Part shown: piece after piece, positions 47,240 to 57,900 of the stretch
How the letters are laid out: each line of letters opens with the position of its first letter
Numbering within the stretch: position 1 is the stretch's first letter
Source of the DNA: Chelydra serpentina
Taxonomy: Eukaryota; Chordata; Testudines; Chelydridae
Length of the DNA stretch: 64,000 nt
Assembly (NCBI GenBank): GCA_037349315.1
Contig: JBAIAC010000010.1
Location: 33,458,001-33,522,000 of the forward strand
Reading direction: 5' to 3'
Made by a program: the position numbers and the translations under genes
The notes under the pieces: generated by a model
The model's database searches: none
Seen by the model: the letters and a program-made list of their open reading frames with translations, nothing else
Told to the model about the DNA's origin: nothing

Positions 47240-49829
47240 GTTACAATATTTGAGAGAGACAGTTTCTTTGTCTGTGCTATTAATACTATAGATGATTAGA
47301 ACTGAAATAATTTGAAACATCTTTTCCCCTTTAATACGGATTGCTTACTTTTTGCATTTCACTCAGTTTGGACAAAGGAAACAGACCCAGACACTTTTAC
47401 GGTCTAGTTTTTATGCTCTGGCAAAATGAATGGTTGCAAATGCAGAGTTGTAGAAGACAGAACATATTTTTGGTATTGGTTTTTAGGTCCCATAGAGTAA
47501 CATATAGGGGCATCCCTCCTGAGGGGGTGGAGTGATAAAGGACAAGTCAGGAGCAGAAGGTTGAGGACGGACCTCTAACTAGTTCGCCAGAGTCCCAGAT
47601 TTCTTGTTTTTAATAAAGGAAATTTCTAGTTGAAGGATTCCCCAGTTTTGAATAATGAAGTCCTTCATCTTCAAAGTTTGAATGCAGTGTGACTCATTGC
47701 AGAAGCATCTGCCAGAGCCCGCAGAGAGGGAGAAGCTATCGCCTGGAAGAGTCAGCTGTCCCATTCATTTCAACGGGTGTTAACACAGATTCCAATGATG
47801 ATGTATTTAAATGTAAATACTGTTAACCATTTCACTGCTCACAGCACAGATAAGACCCAAGGCAAGAAGATTTAACCCTGCTCAGCCGGAGCCACCTCCT
47901 ACCTGTAGGCAGGCTTCTTGAGAAGATCCAGTGAGAAATGGAGGTGTGGGGGAAAAGGAGCGAACAATGGGGATGGGGTGTTGGGGGGAAGAGGAGCTGC
48001 CTCAGGGGGTCTGGTTATCAGCAATGAGAAAGGTAGCAATTCCCCCCCCCCCCAAAAAAAAAAAGGAAGAGAGGAAGATGCAGGGGGAAGGAAGGTATTT
48101 TAGATGAACCATCCCTTCACCATGGCTGATAGCTATTCCCCATTATTGGGCAAAATATTTGCAGTTTCAGAGAAATCCAATTCAAGTCAAAAGAACATTA
48201 AGATAAATCAAATTTCAGTAGAGCTCTGTACAGAAAAGGAGAGCCCCACCCCAGGCAGACACCAGGAGACATTACTGTGAGTGAGTGTCACAGTCTTATT
48301 TTCATAAAGGTCTGTTCAGTCCCTCAAGTGACCATTTTAAGCCCATCCCCCTTTTCCATTCAGAGACACAACAGACTGGAATCACCACATTTGACTATTC
48401 CTCCTATGGGAGATTTGGAAAGCACACAAACACAAGGCCAATAGCAGAGAAATCAAAGACCTTTTTCTTGAATTTTGAGTGATACCTTAATCAGCTTAAA
48501 ATGGAAGATTTACATGACACAGCCAAGCAACTAGAATTGGTGTCAGGAAGAAAACAGTCATTTTGCTCTGATCAGACTGGTAGTTGGTCATTTTGTCCTT
48601 ACTCCAAAGTTCACTGTAGACAATGGGAATCTTTCTATTGATTTCACTAGGCTTTGGATCAGGACCACTGGGCTGGAAGACAGTGGAATGACCCTATTTT
48701 GGACCCCAAATGAGCAGCTATTGTGTTTGACTTCATCTGGAAGTGAGGCTTGGGGCTCCAGGAGAGGACTATCAAGGTAGGACAAAGCCCCGGGTGTTAC
48801 TCAATCCCAGTGGTATCTCATATGTCTTCCTCCACACCAGCAGTGTTCCTCCAAGGCTAGTTGGTTGTTTCTGGAGGTCCTAGATGGTGCCTGTTGACTC
48901 TTGCTCAGGGACTGCTTCTATGAATGTTTTCATCTGACAGCTGCTTGTCTGGTTTATTTACACAGGGGAAATCCTCATGTAGGTGAGTAAACTGGTTTAA
49001 GAAACATTAAGAAGCTGATTTAACAGGCCAGTGAACCTGACTCTCAATCCTTTTAATATTAAGCAGGCTTAAACTATGATATTCTCACATTATTGCATTA
49101 AGATACATATACTGTATTAAATGCCAATAGTCACTAACTGAAACAGTTATAATATCTTAACACATCTAAATTAATAGAGAAGAACTAAAGATTTCAACAA
49201 AGGTAGTATCATCAAAACACAGGATCAGATTTCATTGGTATTATTTCTAGATATTTGAACTGTCATCTGAAGATTACATAATATAGCCATATGAAATATA
49301 ATATGAGAACGCGATGCCTGATCTTGCATTTGAATAACAATAGTTTGTACTCTTAGGATTAGGAATAGTACATTAAGAGAACTAGCATATGTATAGTAAA
49401 AGAACTGTTTAACTCTTCAGTGGTAGTTACATATCTAAATAATTTCAAAACATGAAGCCTACTACACTAAACACAAGTTAAACTTTCCATTACTAGATGC
49501 AAGAAATAAAGCTACTACACTTTATGAACACAGTGCACAGAAGGCAAGCAGGAAAGAGGTTTTTTTAAAACCCTTAGTCTGAGTTTTTCTTGCTGACTTT
49601 CAAGAGAGAAGTCTAGTATTAGCTTGTTTAGGACCTAAAGTTATTTCATTATCTTAGTTCTGTGGTTAAGTTTATTTACAGAAATGATTTCAGAACTCTT
49701 TCGGGGAAGTGAGAGTTACTGCCTTCCCGTATTACTTAACATTCTTGCACAAAGTGTGCAGTCTGAGCAGTATGCAGCATCAGTCTGGGTATTCATGATT
49801 ATTTTGTAGACTCCATTTGTAGACTCCAG
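47240..49829. other. Unannotated sequence, no gene seen
   Basis: No gene recognised. An oligo-C/oligo-A junction (cccccccccc aaaaaaaaaa) lies at about 48041-48064, probably a slipped homopolymer. A weak MITE-like hairpin occurs at 48598-48670. Confidence 0.4.
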
Positions 49830-50529
49830 CCTTAAGATCTATGAAAAGATCATTGTGGTCATCTAGTCTGTCTTCCTGCATAACCACAGGCCATAGAATC
49901 TCACCCAGTAATTTCTGCATCAACCCTATAACTTCTTTTGAGCTATAGCATCTCTTTTAGAAATATAGCCAGTCTTCATTTTAATAATGTGATAACCTAG
50001 GAACATGTTGGATTTTCTATTTGTTCTGATAGTTAACTGCCATAATTAAAGTGTATGCCTTATTTCTAATCTGAATTTGTTAGTTTCATCTTCTAGCTAT
50101 TGGATCTTGTTATGCCTTTACCTGCTAGATCAAAGAACCATATACTATCATAAATCTTTCCTGTGTAGGTACTTGTAGACCATGATGAGGTATCTTAGCC
50201 TTCACTTGGTTAACTAAATAAACTGAGCTTCTGAATTCTCTCACTATAAGGCAGGTTTTCCCAATCTCAAATCATTCTTGTAATTCTTTTCTGAACCCTT
50301 TCCTAATTTTTCAACAGCCTGTTTGAAGTGTGGACACCAGAATTGGACATAGTATTCTCGTAGTGGTCTCACTAATGTAATATCATTATCCTACTCAATA
50401 TGGCTGTAAAAGCAGGGGCAAGAATCATGTTAGTGCTCCTAGCTACTGCATTGCACTGAGAGCTCATGTTCAGGTGGTTATGACACCCAAGTCCTTTTCA
50501 GTGTGACTGTATTTCTGGATACTGTCCCC
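49830..50529 (-). repeat. CR1 LINE 3' region, part 1
   Basis: Reverse-oriented CR1 3' portion: words such as 'ttgtggtcatctagtctgtc', 'ggacaccagaattggacata' and 'tagtggtctcactaatgtaa' are typical. It is interrupted by the TIR element at 50536 and continues at 51330. Confidence 0.75.
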
Positions 50530-50535
50530 CATCTT

Positions 50536-51329
50536 TACTCCTGGGGGGAATTCTGCGCTACTGAGCATGTGCATAATTAATGAGCCCTGCAGATTTCTAA
50601 TTTTTTGCATGGAAAAATCTTCTATGTGCAGAGCTACCTAGGGACAGGGGAGTGGCTGGGTGGGGGCACAGAGACACATGAGGATAAAGGAGGGGGTGCA
50701 GAGCTACATAGGGACGGGGGGGGGCTGGGTTGGGACATGGGGAGGGGGTACAGGGACACAGGGTGGCTGGGTGGGGGCACAGAGATACATGGGGACAGGG
50801 GCAGATCTACTTGACTGAATGGGAGAGGCTAGTTGTCAGCCAGGGTCTGCATGGGGGAAGCTTCCTAACAATCCCTCCTGCCCCATCCCCAAAAACACAC
50901 ACACAGACACACACACACCTCCCACCCATACCCAACAACCCTCCAAGTTCACACGCACGCTCCTTCCCAGCAATTTACTTCCCGCTCCCTCAGCTCCTCC
51001 ACATTACCCCTGACTCCCCCAAGCCTTTGCACTGTTTCTTAAGGCTGCAGAAAATACAGAACTCTGAGTAATAATTCATTTAAACTACACTACAGAACTG
51101 TATTAATATGCCTAGTAAGGAATCTATTTTTCAGAAAATATTTCCTGAATCTTTTTTGTTGTCTGTATTGTTACAGACATACTTGCTGACAGGTATTTTG
51201 AAATAAATTACCAAAATAATTGAAACTGGTGTGATTATATAGCGTTATTCTGACAAATAAAATATGCAGAATTTTAAAATACTGAGTGCAGAATTTTTAA
51301 TTTTTTGGTGCAGAATTCCCCCAGCAGTA
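50536..51329. mobile_element. TIR DNA transposon with G-rich core (relative of 583-1776)
   Basis: The left end tactcctggggggaattctg and right end gcagaattcccccagcagta are TIRs. The perfect 6-bp repeat catctt flanks the element (50530-50535, 51330-51335), inside a CR1 whose continuity confirms the boundaries. The right AT-rich arm (ttttaattttttggtgcag) matches the left arm of the element at 583 in inverse orientation. The core 50635-50800 has tandem G-rich units (gggacaggggagtggctggg). Confidence 0.88.
50635..50800. repeat. G-rich minisatellite core
   Basis: About four imperfect units of the type 'gagctac.tagggacaggg' + 'tggctgggtgggggcacaga' lie in tandem in the middle of the TIR element. 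Confidence 0.75.
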
Positions 51330-51500
51330 CATCTTGTAAGTGTGACCTACATTCTTTGACCCTAAATGTATCTCCTTACATTTGGCTGTATTCAAACATA
51401 TATTGTGCAAATGAGCGCATCTTAGCAAGTCACCCAGATCAGTCTGAATAATTGACCCAACCTCATTATTGACCACTCCACCAGTTTTTGCCCCAGATTA
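51330..51500 (-). repeat. CR1 LINE 3' region, part 2
   Basis: 'catcttgtaagtgtgaccta' directly continues the CR1 interrupted at 50535; 'ttggctgtattcaaacatat' and 'cacccagatcagtctgaata' follow in CR1 order. Confidence 0.75.
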
Positions 51501-52189
51501 TAAATGCTTCATAACACCATAGTAGCACATACATTAAGGTATTATTTGGGAAGACAACTTCATTCTAAGTCCCTATTTTCAGGCACATATAATTTACAGA
51601 AGAAATTACCCTGTGGAATAGAATTTCTTGGGCTTATTCCGAGACCAGAGGTGACTATTTTTTGTAGAAATAGGAGTTCGGAACTGGAGCTGAGTTTCCC
51701 ATTGTTCAGAGGTGTCAGGATCTGGGATTCCAGTTAGGAACTCTCTCTCTCTTTCACTGGAAAGTTCAGCAAAAATCTATTTTGAGAAGAGATGAATAGA
51801 TTGAGAAAGATGGTAATAGATGTCCATAGGATGGACCAGATTCTCCTTCATTAATGTAGTCATTTTATCCCAGTGCAAGGTGGGTGTAAAATGTTTCCAA
51901 ATCAGAACGGTAGTGTTTATCACTTGCTTTGCATAAATATAAGCACACTAGATGCAAAGCAACGAGGAAGCAAAAGCATAGCATTCAACAAAAGAGGATG
52001 ATGGCCATGTGTGTTGCATATCTGAGTTTATTTTTAGAGTTATTTTCCTCTTTCCTCTCCCCCTCCCCCCCACCTATGTGATTGTATTGGAACAGCAGGG
52101 CATGAAAAAACCTAAATATCTGCAAAATATCTTTGTCCTTTCTGACCTCCCATCAATTTCTTTACTGTGTTCAGTTATGACTACTTAAT

Positions 52190-52988
52190 TGTTAAGATAT
52201 TTAGCTCCATTATGCTTGCCCTGGCCTCTATTACAGGATACACAGCCAGCCCGTACTCCTGCGCTGAAGGCACCGGCCCCCCCCCGATCCTTGGTCCGTT
52301 GGGGCGCGGCAGCCACATCCACATTCCCCTCGAGCACCCAAGCGGGGACACAAACAAGTCCTTCGTTTTCTCCCCATTGTGTTCTTCCCCCTCCCCTTTT
52401 TTCAAGTTTCGGTGCTCACGTCACCCTGGGTATATCTGTCCTGTTCCACAAAGGAATGGGAGGAGAGGAACCGAAGACTCACACAAGTCACTAATTCGTA
52501 ATTCGGGCCTGATCAACCCGAAACCTTTCCCGACTCAGCGTGTGCCGGCCGTAATGTTCGTGTACGGGTTTGTATTTGTAAGTATTCTTTAATACCCTAT
52601 TGCTTAATATTTTGCATCACCCTCTCCCTGTAATTGCAATTCATCCCTGCAGAAGCATCCTATGTATTATCCCTCTAATTCTACTAGTCCGTGGCTCATC
52701 CCGAGTAATTATTGGGACTTAGAACAACTCCAAGGACTGTTGCTGTTTTTAATAGGAATAATCTTGTTTTTTGCATTAGTTGTGTATTGTAAACCTAGGT
52801 TATAAGTGTCATTTGCAATAAAGCTGAAATTTCAGGCCTTATTGCCTCGGTGTCTGTGTGGTTCCCATCCGCTCCAGGGGGGTTCCCTCCGAACATCCAC
52901 GCGAACCTTAGTACTGTGCCCTGGTAGATAACAGGTGCACACATACCCTCGCCCAGCCAGGTGGCCCTCGAAGGTACTCGCTTCCACA
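52190..52988 (+). repeat. Left LTR arm
   Basis: TGTTAAGATAT...CTTCCACA, 799 bp. AATAAA is at 52817-52822, followed by a G/T-rich region and the LTR end; this places R/U5 at the inner side. Immediately after it, tggcgtcacgaacaggat (52989-53006) is in primer-binding-site position and resembles the lysine-tRNA type with small differences. Confidence 0.88.
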
Positions 52989-53082
52989 TGGCGTCACGAA
53001 CAGGATCCGAACCGGAGGTGAAGAAGGGTGCCCCCCATGGGGCGGTAGAGCATTGTTTTTCAAGGGAGTGTTCGTGACGCCA
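52989..53082. other. Centre of the LTR palindrome (PBS, leader, junction)
   Basis: Left: PBS and about 35 bp of leader (ccgaaccggaggtgaagaag). Right: 14 bp of inverted PBS, preceded by ggtagagcattgtttttcaa, which is not the complement of the left leader. The join is therefore not a simple hairpin of one leader. A 9-bp self-complementary string (gccccccatggggcg) lies in the middle. Confidence 0.75.
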
Positions 53083-53880
53083 TGTGGAAGCGAGTACCCT
53101 CGAGGGCCACCTGGCTGGGCGAGGGTATGTGTGCACCTGTTATCTACCAGGGCACAGTACTAAGGTTCGCGTGGATGTTCGGAGGGAACCCCCCTGGAGC
53201 GGATGGGAACCACACAGACACCGAGACAATAAGGCCTGAAATTTCAGCTTTATTGCAAATGACACTTATAACCTAGGTTTACAATACACAACTAATGCAA
53301 AAAACAAGATTATTCCTATTAAAAACAGCAACAGTCCTTGGAGTTGTTCTAAGTCCCAATAATTACTCGGGATGAGCCACGGACTAGTAGAATTAGAGGG
53401 ATAATACATAGGATGCTTCTGCAGGGATGAATTGCAATTACAGGGAGAGGGTGATGCAAAATATTAAGCAATAGGGTATTAAAGAATACTTACAAATACA
53501 AACCCGTACACGAACATTACGGCCGGCACACGCTGAGTCGGGAAAGGTTTCGGGTTGATCAGGCCCGAATTACGAATTAGTGACTTGTGTGAGTCTTCGG
53601 TTCCTCTCCTCCCATTCCTTTGTGGAACAGGACAGATATACCCAGGGTGACGTGAGCACCGAAACTTGAAAAAAGGGGAGGGGGAAGAACACAATGGGGA
53701 GAAAACGAAGGACTTGTTTGTGTCCCCGCTTGGGTGCTCGAGGGGAATGTGGATGTGGCTGCCGCGCCCCAACGGACCAAGGATCGGGGGGGGCCAGTGC
53801 CTTCAGCGCAGGAGTACGGGCTGGCTGTGTATCCTGTAATAGAGGCCAGGGCAAGCATAATGGAGCTAAATATCTTAACA
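53083..53880 (-). repeat. Right LTR arm
   Basis: Minus-strand copy of the left arm, 798 bp; the polyadenylation signal is at 53249-53254 (tttatt). At its inner end only 14 bp of primer-binding-site sequence (tgttcgtgacgcca, 53069-53082) match the left side before the sequences diverge. Confidence 0.88.
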
Positions 53881-53885
53881 TCAAT

Positions 53886-54400
53886 TAGTATTTTCCCTTT
53901 AACAATGTTTTTCAATTCATCTTGATTAAAAACTGATCAAGTATTGGGTTTCATAAAATCAACCAAGCATTTTACTCTTTGGTTGCCATACTGTTTGATC
54001 TATTTAAAAATGCCAGGCTTTTAAGGAATTTCTTTCATGGTAAATAAAGAAATCGTCAAGTTTTGTGTTTTATTTTACCAAGTAATTCCTTAGAAGTGAC
54101 ATAGTGAGTGGTTGTATGCAATGGCTTTGTGATTATCTTACTTAGTATTAATTATGGTGTTGGTGATTTGTTTCCTGTTCACTGCTTGGAGCTTTTGTAT
54201 AAAACAGATTATTATCTTGAGCAGGATATGATGTTTTCGATTGAGGAAATGGCTTCAGTGTTGAAACATAGAATAAATACTTAACATATAAAGATATAGC
54301 TATTTACTCTCTCTAGTACAATACCATTATGTATTTTAAAATATTTGAAGTATTTTTCCTTTTTTGCATTGGCTTCTGTCTTGTAACTTGTTGATTTGTA
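53886..54400. other. AT-rich unannotated sequence
   Basis: Nothing recognised. Confidence 0.4.
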
Positions 54401-54409
54401 GCTTAACAT

Positions 54410-54650
54410 AGAAGTATTTCATAGATATTAAAGGGACCATTCGATCATGCAACCTGACCTCTTGTATATCAGAGCATACAATTTCACCAGTTACCCCTAC
54501 AGTGAACAAATTAACCTTTGTCTAATGCATATCTTGCAAAAAAAAGCAGCTAGTCTTGATTTGAAGACATCAAGTGACAGAGAATCCACCACTTCACTGT
54601 ATATCTGGCAGCCATGTTGATAAAATGTTTTTCTATCAACATTTGAATGT
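54410..54650 (-). repeat. CR1 LINE fragment
   Basis: 'cttgatttgaagacatcaag', 'tgacagagaatccaccactt' and 'attaaagggaccattcgatc' are CR1 3' words in reverse orientation, with decay. Confidence 0.65.
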
Positions 54651-54782
54651 GCCTTGTGTTTTATTTGGATTTCTATATGTATCAGTTACATATCTGATTA
54701 TTCATATCAACTGCAAATATACAGCCACCTAGGCACAAGTCATTTTAATATTATAGCTTGTTCTTCCACAGCTTCTGTCTGT

Positions 54783-54965
54783 GAAGTGCTTTGAGGTAGT
54801 CAACAAATTTAACCCAAGAACAAGGAAGTGAGCATTGTTTTACTCCTTTTGTAGATTGGGAAACTGAGAACAAGGAACATAAATGACTTGCTTGAGGTGA
54901 CAGAGCCATAGGTCTCATGACTCCTGACACCTAGTCCTATGCTTTAGTGACTAGTCCATGTTCCC
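54783..54965 (-). repeat. MIR-type SINE relic
   Basis: 'ttttgtagattgggaaactg' and 'aaatgacttgcttgaggtga' followed by 'cagagccataggtctcatga' form a MIR core in reverse orientation. Confidence 0.75.
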
Positions 54966-54969
54966 AATA

Positions 54970-57430
54970 TAAAGTAACAAAATAAGTACTTAGTTCAATA
55001 CTTTATCTATTGAAAAATACATCACACTAAGTACAAACAGATCTAATAAAATCCTCCATATTAATAAGTGCTATAGATTGCTGTCTATGTGAGATCGAAC
55101 CATTGACTTCTCTATAAATAGCAAACCTATTTTAAACTGAGGTCATCATTTTCTCTCATTATGAAATCTGTGTGCCTAGTCTTTTAATTGGAGAACAGCA
55201 ATTTCAACCAGAATAGGTACCTAGAACAATTGCTTACGAGAGACATGAACCCTGCCCATTCCACAATTGGGATTTAAATAAGGGTAAAACCAGCATTTGC
55301 AGAAGTTTTCACTCATTGTGTGTGCCTCCTGTGACAGAGGCCAATTGGTGCAAACTGGCAAAAGGTTCATGACTGTGTGTTAGCAAATCCTATCAGGCCT
55401 GACAAACTCAACACAGCTTTCATGGTCTTCATCCATAAATAGCGTCTTGTTAGGTATCAGATGAAAGCTGGCATCACATTGGTCATTAACATCATTGAGA
55501 CATGTATGTACTGACATTTTAAAAGTTGTCTATATAGTGAAAATAGATCCTGAGCGTCTGTATCAAGGTATGAGTCACCAGCAGAGACAGGTTCTCTCAG
55601 ATCAGGAGCATTTGTCCATCTAGGTAACGGACAAGTACATTAAGCATTGTATTGTTTCATAATGGGCCTCCCTCTCCAGTTGGAACTGAATGCTAATAAA
55701 GAACAGACATGTGACGTCAACAGGCACCAGAGATTAAACATTAGGGAGTCATCCTGACTCTGGGAACAAAGACAATGAACTTTGAGGAAAAAGGAGAATA
55801 ACAAAATGTCCGTTTACATCATTTCACTGAAGAACACTGAATCTGGTGATGACTGCACGTTTCCAAAACAGGGACTGGACACTACAGGGGAATGCTTTCA
55901 GAGAGACTCCAAGGCTGGGGTGCACCTATTGTTAACCTGCAAGGCAAAGTAGGGGCTAGCAGAGGAAAATGCTTGAGTGGCTGAAGGCTGGCACAGTCAG
56001 TGAGCCAACACCCAGCTACTACAAGAAAGTCCCTCGCGCTGGAGGCAGGGCCATAAAGGGATGACTCACAGTCCTTGGCACCCTGAAAAAATGGTCACAC
56101 TTCCATTTTGGGGTTCAATGGGCATGGCAGGTCCTCAGAGCCTATGAAAATAAGGCACAAAGCATCTCAGGTTAAGATAATCCAAAACTGAGACACACAA
56201 AATAGTGAGTACTTCTGAAAATATGGATGCATTATAAATACCCCTATAAAACAGGTGCAAGTCTACTCTCTGAACATCCATTCTTTAGCTATTCCCCATA
56301 GGGGAAAGGAAATAAACTTCCACTGACTCCAGCAGGGTCTTGGCTGCCACAGGTATAAAAAAAAAAAAGTGATTCTTCATTTGGTACTATATCGCCCACC
56401 TTATCTAATGCCACATCAGAATTTCTAATATGTCACAAGTACATTCAATGAAATGTCCGCATGCAATGTAATAACCACAGGCACTGTATTCCAATACTCT
56501 CCAAACAGTACTCTCCCCAGATACGTCTCACCTTAGGAACTCTGTAAATGAGTATGTCTGTACTGCCAAAAAAAAAAAAAAAGAGGTGTGTACTTAATTC
56601 AGGTTAGCTAACCCGCAGATAAAAAAAAGCAGAGAAGACACAACTCCCCACTTTTTAACTTAGGTTAAAGCTGAGCAGAGATCCTGGGGTTGAACATGAA
56701 TTGCTAACCTGAGTTAAAAGCCAAGCTACCATGTCTTCATTGCTAACCTCAGGTTAACTAAAGCAAGTTAAGAACTCCCCACCCTCCCCAGAGGCCTCCA
56801 CATTACCTATGAGCTTCACTAAGAGCCTTTCTTACATATTCCCTTGATTACACAAAAAACTACATACAACTTTGTATCAAATCAATCAGCTGTCCTTGAT
56901 TTGCAGCAAAAAGAGGAAAATATGTGGTGGTATTGCTTTAAATAATACACCCTGCACCTTCCTTGAAAATGTGCTGTCCTTTAAGTTATGGTGTTGCAGG
57001 ACAGCAAGTCCATTTTTTAAGATTGTTTCTTACATCTTTGCCTATAATCTTAGTCACATAAGGGCACTCAGTTACTATTCTTCTGGAAGGGTTATCTAAT
57101 CTAGGCATTTATAATAATCCTAGTGAATGCCTGGAAAAAGAGAATAATCAGTGCTTTTAGGTTTCTCAAATATCTGCCATGCAGATATTTATAAGCAGAC
57201 TGATCTCATCTGCTCCTGTACTAAAGTTTGATTTTGACATTCAATATGGCATATGTAGTAAATTTGAAGGGAAGCTGATAAATCAGGAAGTCAGAGCTAC
57301 AAGGTTTATTTTGTTCTGTGGATGTTAGTGTTCAGATAGGAATAATCATCAAGTTACCCTGCCAATATAATTCTTAAATCATATGATTCTTATCTATTTC
57401 AAGACTATCCTAACATACAAACAAGAACAA
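54970..57430. other. Unannotated sequence, no gene seen
   Basis: No gene recognised. A runs lie at 56357-56368 and 56569-56582. Repeated 'gctaacctgagttaa/aggttagcta' words near 56600-56770 look like a decayed MITE. Confidence 0.4.
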
Positions 57431-57448
57431 GCAGAACAATGAAAGATA

Positions 57449-57885
57449 TAAAAATTTTATTAAGATAATGTTAAAAATAAAAGCAACGGTACAGAGTTTA
57501 AGCGTAGAAGTTTCTGGTTATCAGGGGATAAGGTACAGATTATCAAGGAGAGCGAAGTTCGGTTTTAGGATTGGATGATGTAAGAAATACATAATCTGTA
57601 ACATCCCCAATTGGGGGTAAAGGCTTAACGGGTCAAAGTACAGAGATTGAGATATGAGGGTAAGTTCATATATAATGGCTATGTTCAGGTGTGGAGTAGA
57701 ATGAGTGGGTACGATGATGAGGATGGATTTACCCTCATTTGGTGAGATTTAATGTTCAGTGAGTTTATGGTTCCAGTTCATATGGTCCAGTGGGAAAAAG
57801 GACTCTCGGTCCCTTTCTCATAGATGCTGTACGATGTCGCTTCGGCTCACGCCTCCTGGTACTGTCGGTGGCCGGTGATGTGTTC
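57449..57885 (-). mobile_element. Non-LTR retroposon with 15-bp target duplication
   Basis: The direct repeat gaacaatgaaagata occurs at 57434-57448 and 57886-57900, perfectly matched over 15 bp, as produced by target-primed reverse transcription. The 437-bp insert reads on the minus strand from GAACACATCACC... region to a 3' tail TTAATAAAATTTTTA next to the left repeat. No frame is preserved. It is probably a 5'-truncated LINE or a SINE-like derivative; family not identified. Confidence 0.8.
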
Positions 57886-57900
57886 GAACAATGAAAGATA

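Larger units (their letters stand above)
52185..53885. mobile_element. Palindromic LTR pair (LTR-PBS :: PBS-LTR) with target duplication
   Basis: Two LTRs lie tail to tail: 52190-52988 on plus and 53083-53880 on minus, centred near 53035. Comparing the arms over about 798 bp I find three substitutions and one 1-base indel in a C run. Both outer tips are U3 ends (TGTTAAG... / ...CTTAACA), flanked by ttaat (52185-52189) and tcaat (53881-53885), a 5-bp duplication with one change. The 94-bp centre carries primer-binding-site sequence on both sides. No internal viral genes. The frames in the arms are mirror images of each other and not genes. Confidence 0.9.

Noticed and set aside
52167..53915. 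Mirror-image open frames on both strands
   Set aside because: They are the same LTR sequence read in two inverted copies; none has a recognisable protein content.
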